A DNA stretch of 15,216 bases from an uncultured Rhizobiaceae group bacterium (GTDB lineage: Bacteria > Pseudomonadota > Alphaproteobacteria > Rhizobiales > Rhizobiaceae). The notes beneath the pieces are model-generated. The model did no database searches and was not told the origin of the DNA. It saw only the letters and a program-made list of their open reading frames with translations. A program made the translations under genes and the position numbers. Every line of letters starts with the position of its first letter. The stretch's first letter is position 1. Where the stretch lies: NCBI GenBank assembly GCA_905479965.1, contig CAJQOR010000003.1, forward strand, positions 1 through 15,216, in the 5' to 3' direction. Of this stretch, positions 14,129 to 15,216 are shown piece after piece.

Positions 14129-15052
14129 TTAGCCTGACTTGGCTTGATCGGCGATCCACTCAAATACCCGCTTTGGGCCTGATGTAGCTTTAGAATAATC
14201 ACGGCTCATGATGTGACCCGCTTCGCTTTCAACCACTTGATCCATCATTTTAACCAGCAGCCCGTTTTCGATGACCTGATCAATTAAACCCAACCAACCA
14301 AGCGCTACACCATGTCCTGCCATCGCTGATTGGGTCACCATGTCGTAATTGTTGAAGCTAACATAGTTTTGCTCGCGTTCACCTGCGACACCCATGACAT
14401 TAAACCAACCTTGCCAGGTCAACCACTGCGCCTGTGCTGGTTTTGAAAGGCTGAGCAATTGACATCGGAGCAATTCTTCAGGTGTTTCAGCAGGACCGTG
14501 TTTTTCAAGATATTTGGGACTGCAAACCGGCGTAACGCGTTCCTTAAGAAGTAAAATATCGTTGGCCATCATTTTGTTGAGAGGTGCAACATGGATTGCA
14601 ATATCACAATCATCACCTTTGACTTCTTGCGGTGATTGCGACGCTAAAATTTGAATTTCGATTTCATCGCCAAGTTCCGAACGCAGATGCGCAAGGCGCG
14701 GTAAAAGCCAAAATGTGGCAAACGAAAAGTCTGCAGAAATACGCACCCGGGGTTTTGATTTCTGCACCTGCAAGCGAGAAACGGCCTGTTCCATTTGTGT
14801 CATGGACGGGCGAATAATATTAATTAAACGCGCACCATCATTGGTGAGTGACACCCCGCGATGTTCGCGTTTAAACAACACAACACCAAGCTCTGTTTCC
14901 AACGCTCTAATACGCTGCGACATAGCGCTTTGTGTTAATCCAAGGCTTTCTGCAGCCCCTGTGAAATTGCCGTTTCTTGCAACAAGATCAAAGGCATAAA
15001 GACCAACAAGGTTGTGACTAAGTTTCCTATTAATGGAATTAATGTCAGCCAT
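14129..15052 (-). CDS. LysR-family transcriptional regulator (GcvA-like)
   Basis: A 307-aa DNA-binding regulator with an N-terminal winged helix-turn-helix (about 16-75: AFDLVARNGNFTGAAESLGL, TQSAMSQRIRALE, VSLTNDG) and a periplasmic-binding-protein-like effector domain (about 98-300). The effector half contains SADFSFATFWLLPRLAHLR and YDMVTQSAMAGHGVALGWLG. This arrangement resembles GcvA-type regulators and also those linked to choline-sulfate use, so the ligand cannot be assigned. The ATG at 15052 is preceded by AGGAT and the length is normal. An inverted repeat 42 bases upstream is a likely operator. Such regulators usually control a divergent gene, which here would lie beyond the right edge. 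Confidence 0.93.
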   Translation of the reverse strand: MADINSINRKLSHNLVGLYAFDLVARNGNFTGAAESLGLTQSAMSQRIRALETELGVVLFKREHRGVSLTNDGARLINIIRPSMTQMEQAVSRLQVQKSKPRVRISADFSFATFWLLPRLAHLRSELGDEIEIQILASQSPQEVKGDDCDIAIHVAPLNKMMANDILLLKERVTPVCSPKYLEKHGPAETPEELLRCQLLSLSKPAQAQWLTWQGWFNVMGVAGEREQNYVSFNNYDMVTQSAMAGHGVALGWLGLIDQVIENGLLVKMMDQVVESEAGHIMSRDYSKATSGPKRVFEWIADQAKSG

Positions 15053-15093
15053 TAGGATTTACCCTCTACAAACCGATTTAAATATGTAAGACT

Positions 15094-15110
15094 ATTAACG
15101 ATCTGTTAAT
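15094..15110. promoter_or_regulatory. LysR-type operator candidate
   Basis: ATTAAC-GATCT-GTTAAT is a perfect 6-bp inverted repeat with a 5-base spacer, of the T-N11-A form bound by LysR regulators, 42 bases upstream of the LysR start. The same bases also fit TTAA-N7-TTAA (CtrA-like), but the position and symmetry favour LysR control. Confidence 0.5.
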
Positions 15111-15216
15111 TTGGTGATCGGATTTGTTCGATATGTCAAGCTAATAGTGGGCTAATATTAGGGGGAGGAGCACAAATACTAATCAAGGTTTTGGTCAACT
15201 TTGGTGTGAAAGGTAT

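Overview
The window looks like chromosomal DNA of a marine-type alphaproteobacterium, most likely in or near the Hyphomicrobiales (Rhizobiales). The grounds are a BolA gene, a CGFS monothiol glutaredoxin (grxD) and a free-standing 205-residue rpsD in one neighbourhood, moderate-to-low GC with AT-rich intergenic DNA, and a NavAb-like bacterial sodium channel. No rRNA, tRNA, CRISPR array, transposase or phage gene was seen.

Left part (1-5510, mainly + strand): a voltage-gated sodium channel whose reading frame seems to begin inside its first membrane helix, then bolA, then a block of lineage-specific genes, then grxD. BolA and CGFS glutaredoxins form Fe-S complexes and are often adjacent, but here about 3.9 kb lies between them. 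That block holds a secreted protein of unknown function, a 46-codon secreted YHYH-type peptide on the minus strand, a four-helix membrane protein behind an FNR-type box, and a GAF histidine kinase overlapping a single-domain response regulator. Between the response regulator and grxD there is a minus-strand unit: a 22-codon ORF with an extraordinarily long Shine-Dalgarno match, a hairpin, and an intrinsic terminator whose U-tract fits only the minus strand. This is the best candidate for an undescribed element.

Middle part (5511-9519): a Bcr/CflA-type drug efflux transporter (+), convergent with a translationally coupled minus-strand pair, ttcA-like tRNA 2-thiocytidine synthase and an inositol-monophosphatase-family phosphatase. 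Upstream of these is rpsD, with its own promoter, a structured leader of about 165 nt and its own terminator.

Right part (9520-15216): two tandem minus-strand autotransporter-like outer-membrane proteins (about 520 residues, clear paralogues), then a divergent sterol-desaturase/fatty-acid-hydroxylase family membrane enzyme, then a convergent LysR regulator with an inverted-repeat operator candidate just upstream. The target of this regulator may lie beyond the right edge.

Most genes appear to be single or two-gene transcription units. The clearest functional links are bolA with grxD (Fe-S trafficking), kinase with regulator (signalling), and the two autotransporters (cell surface).
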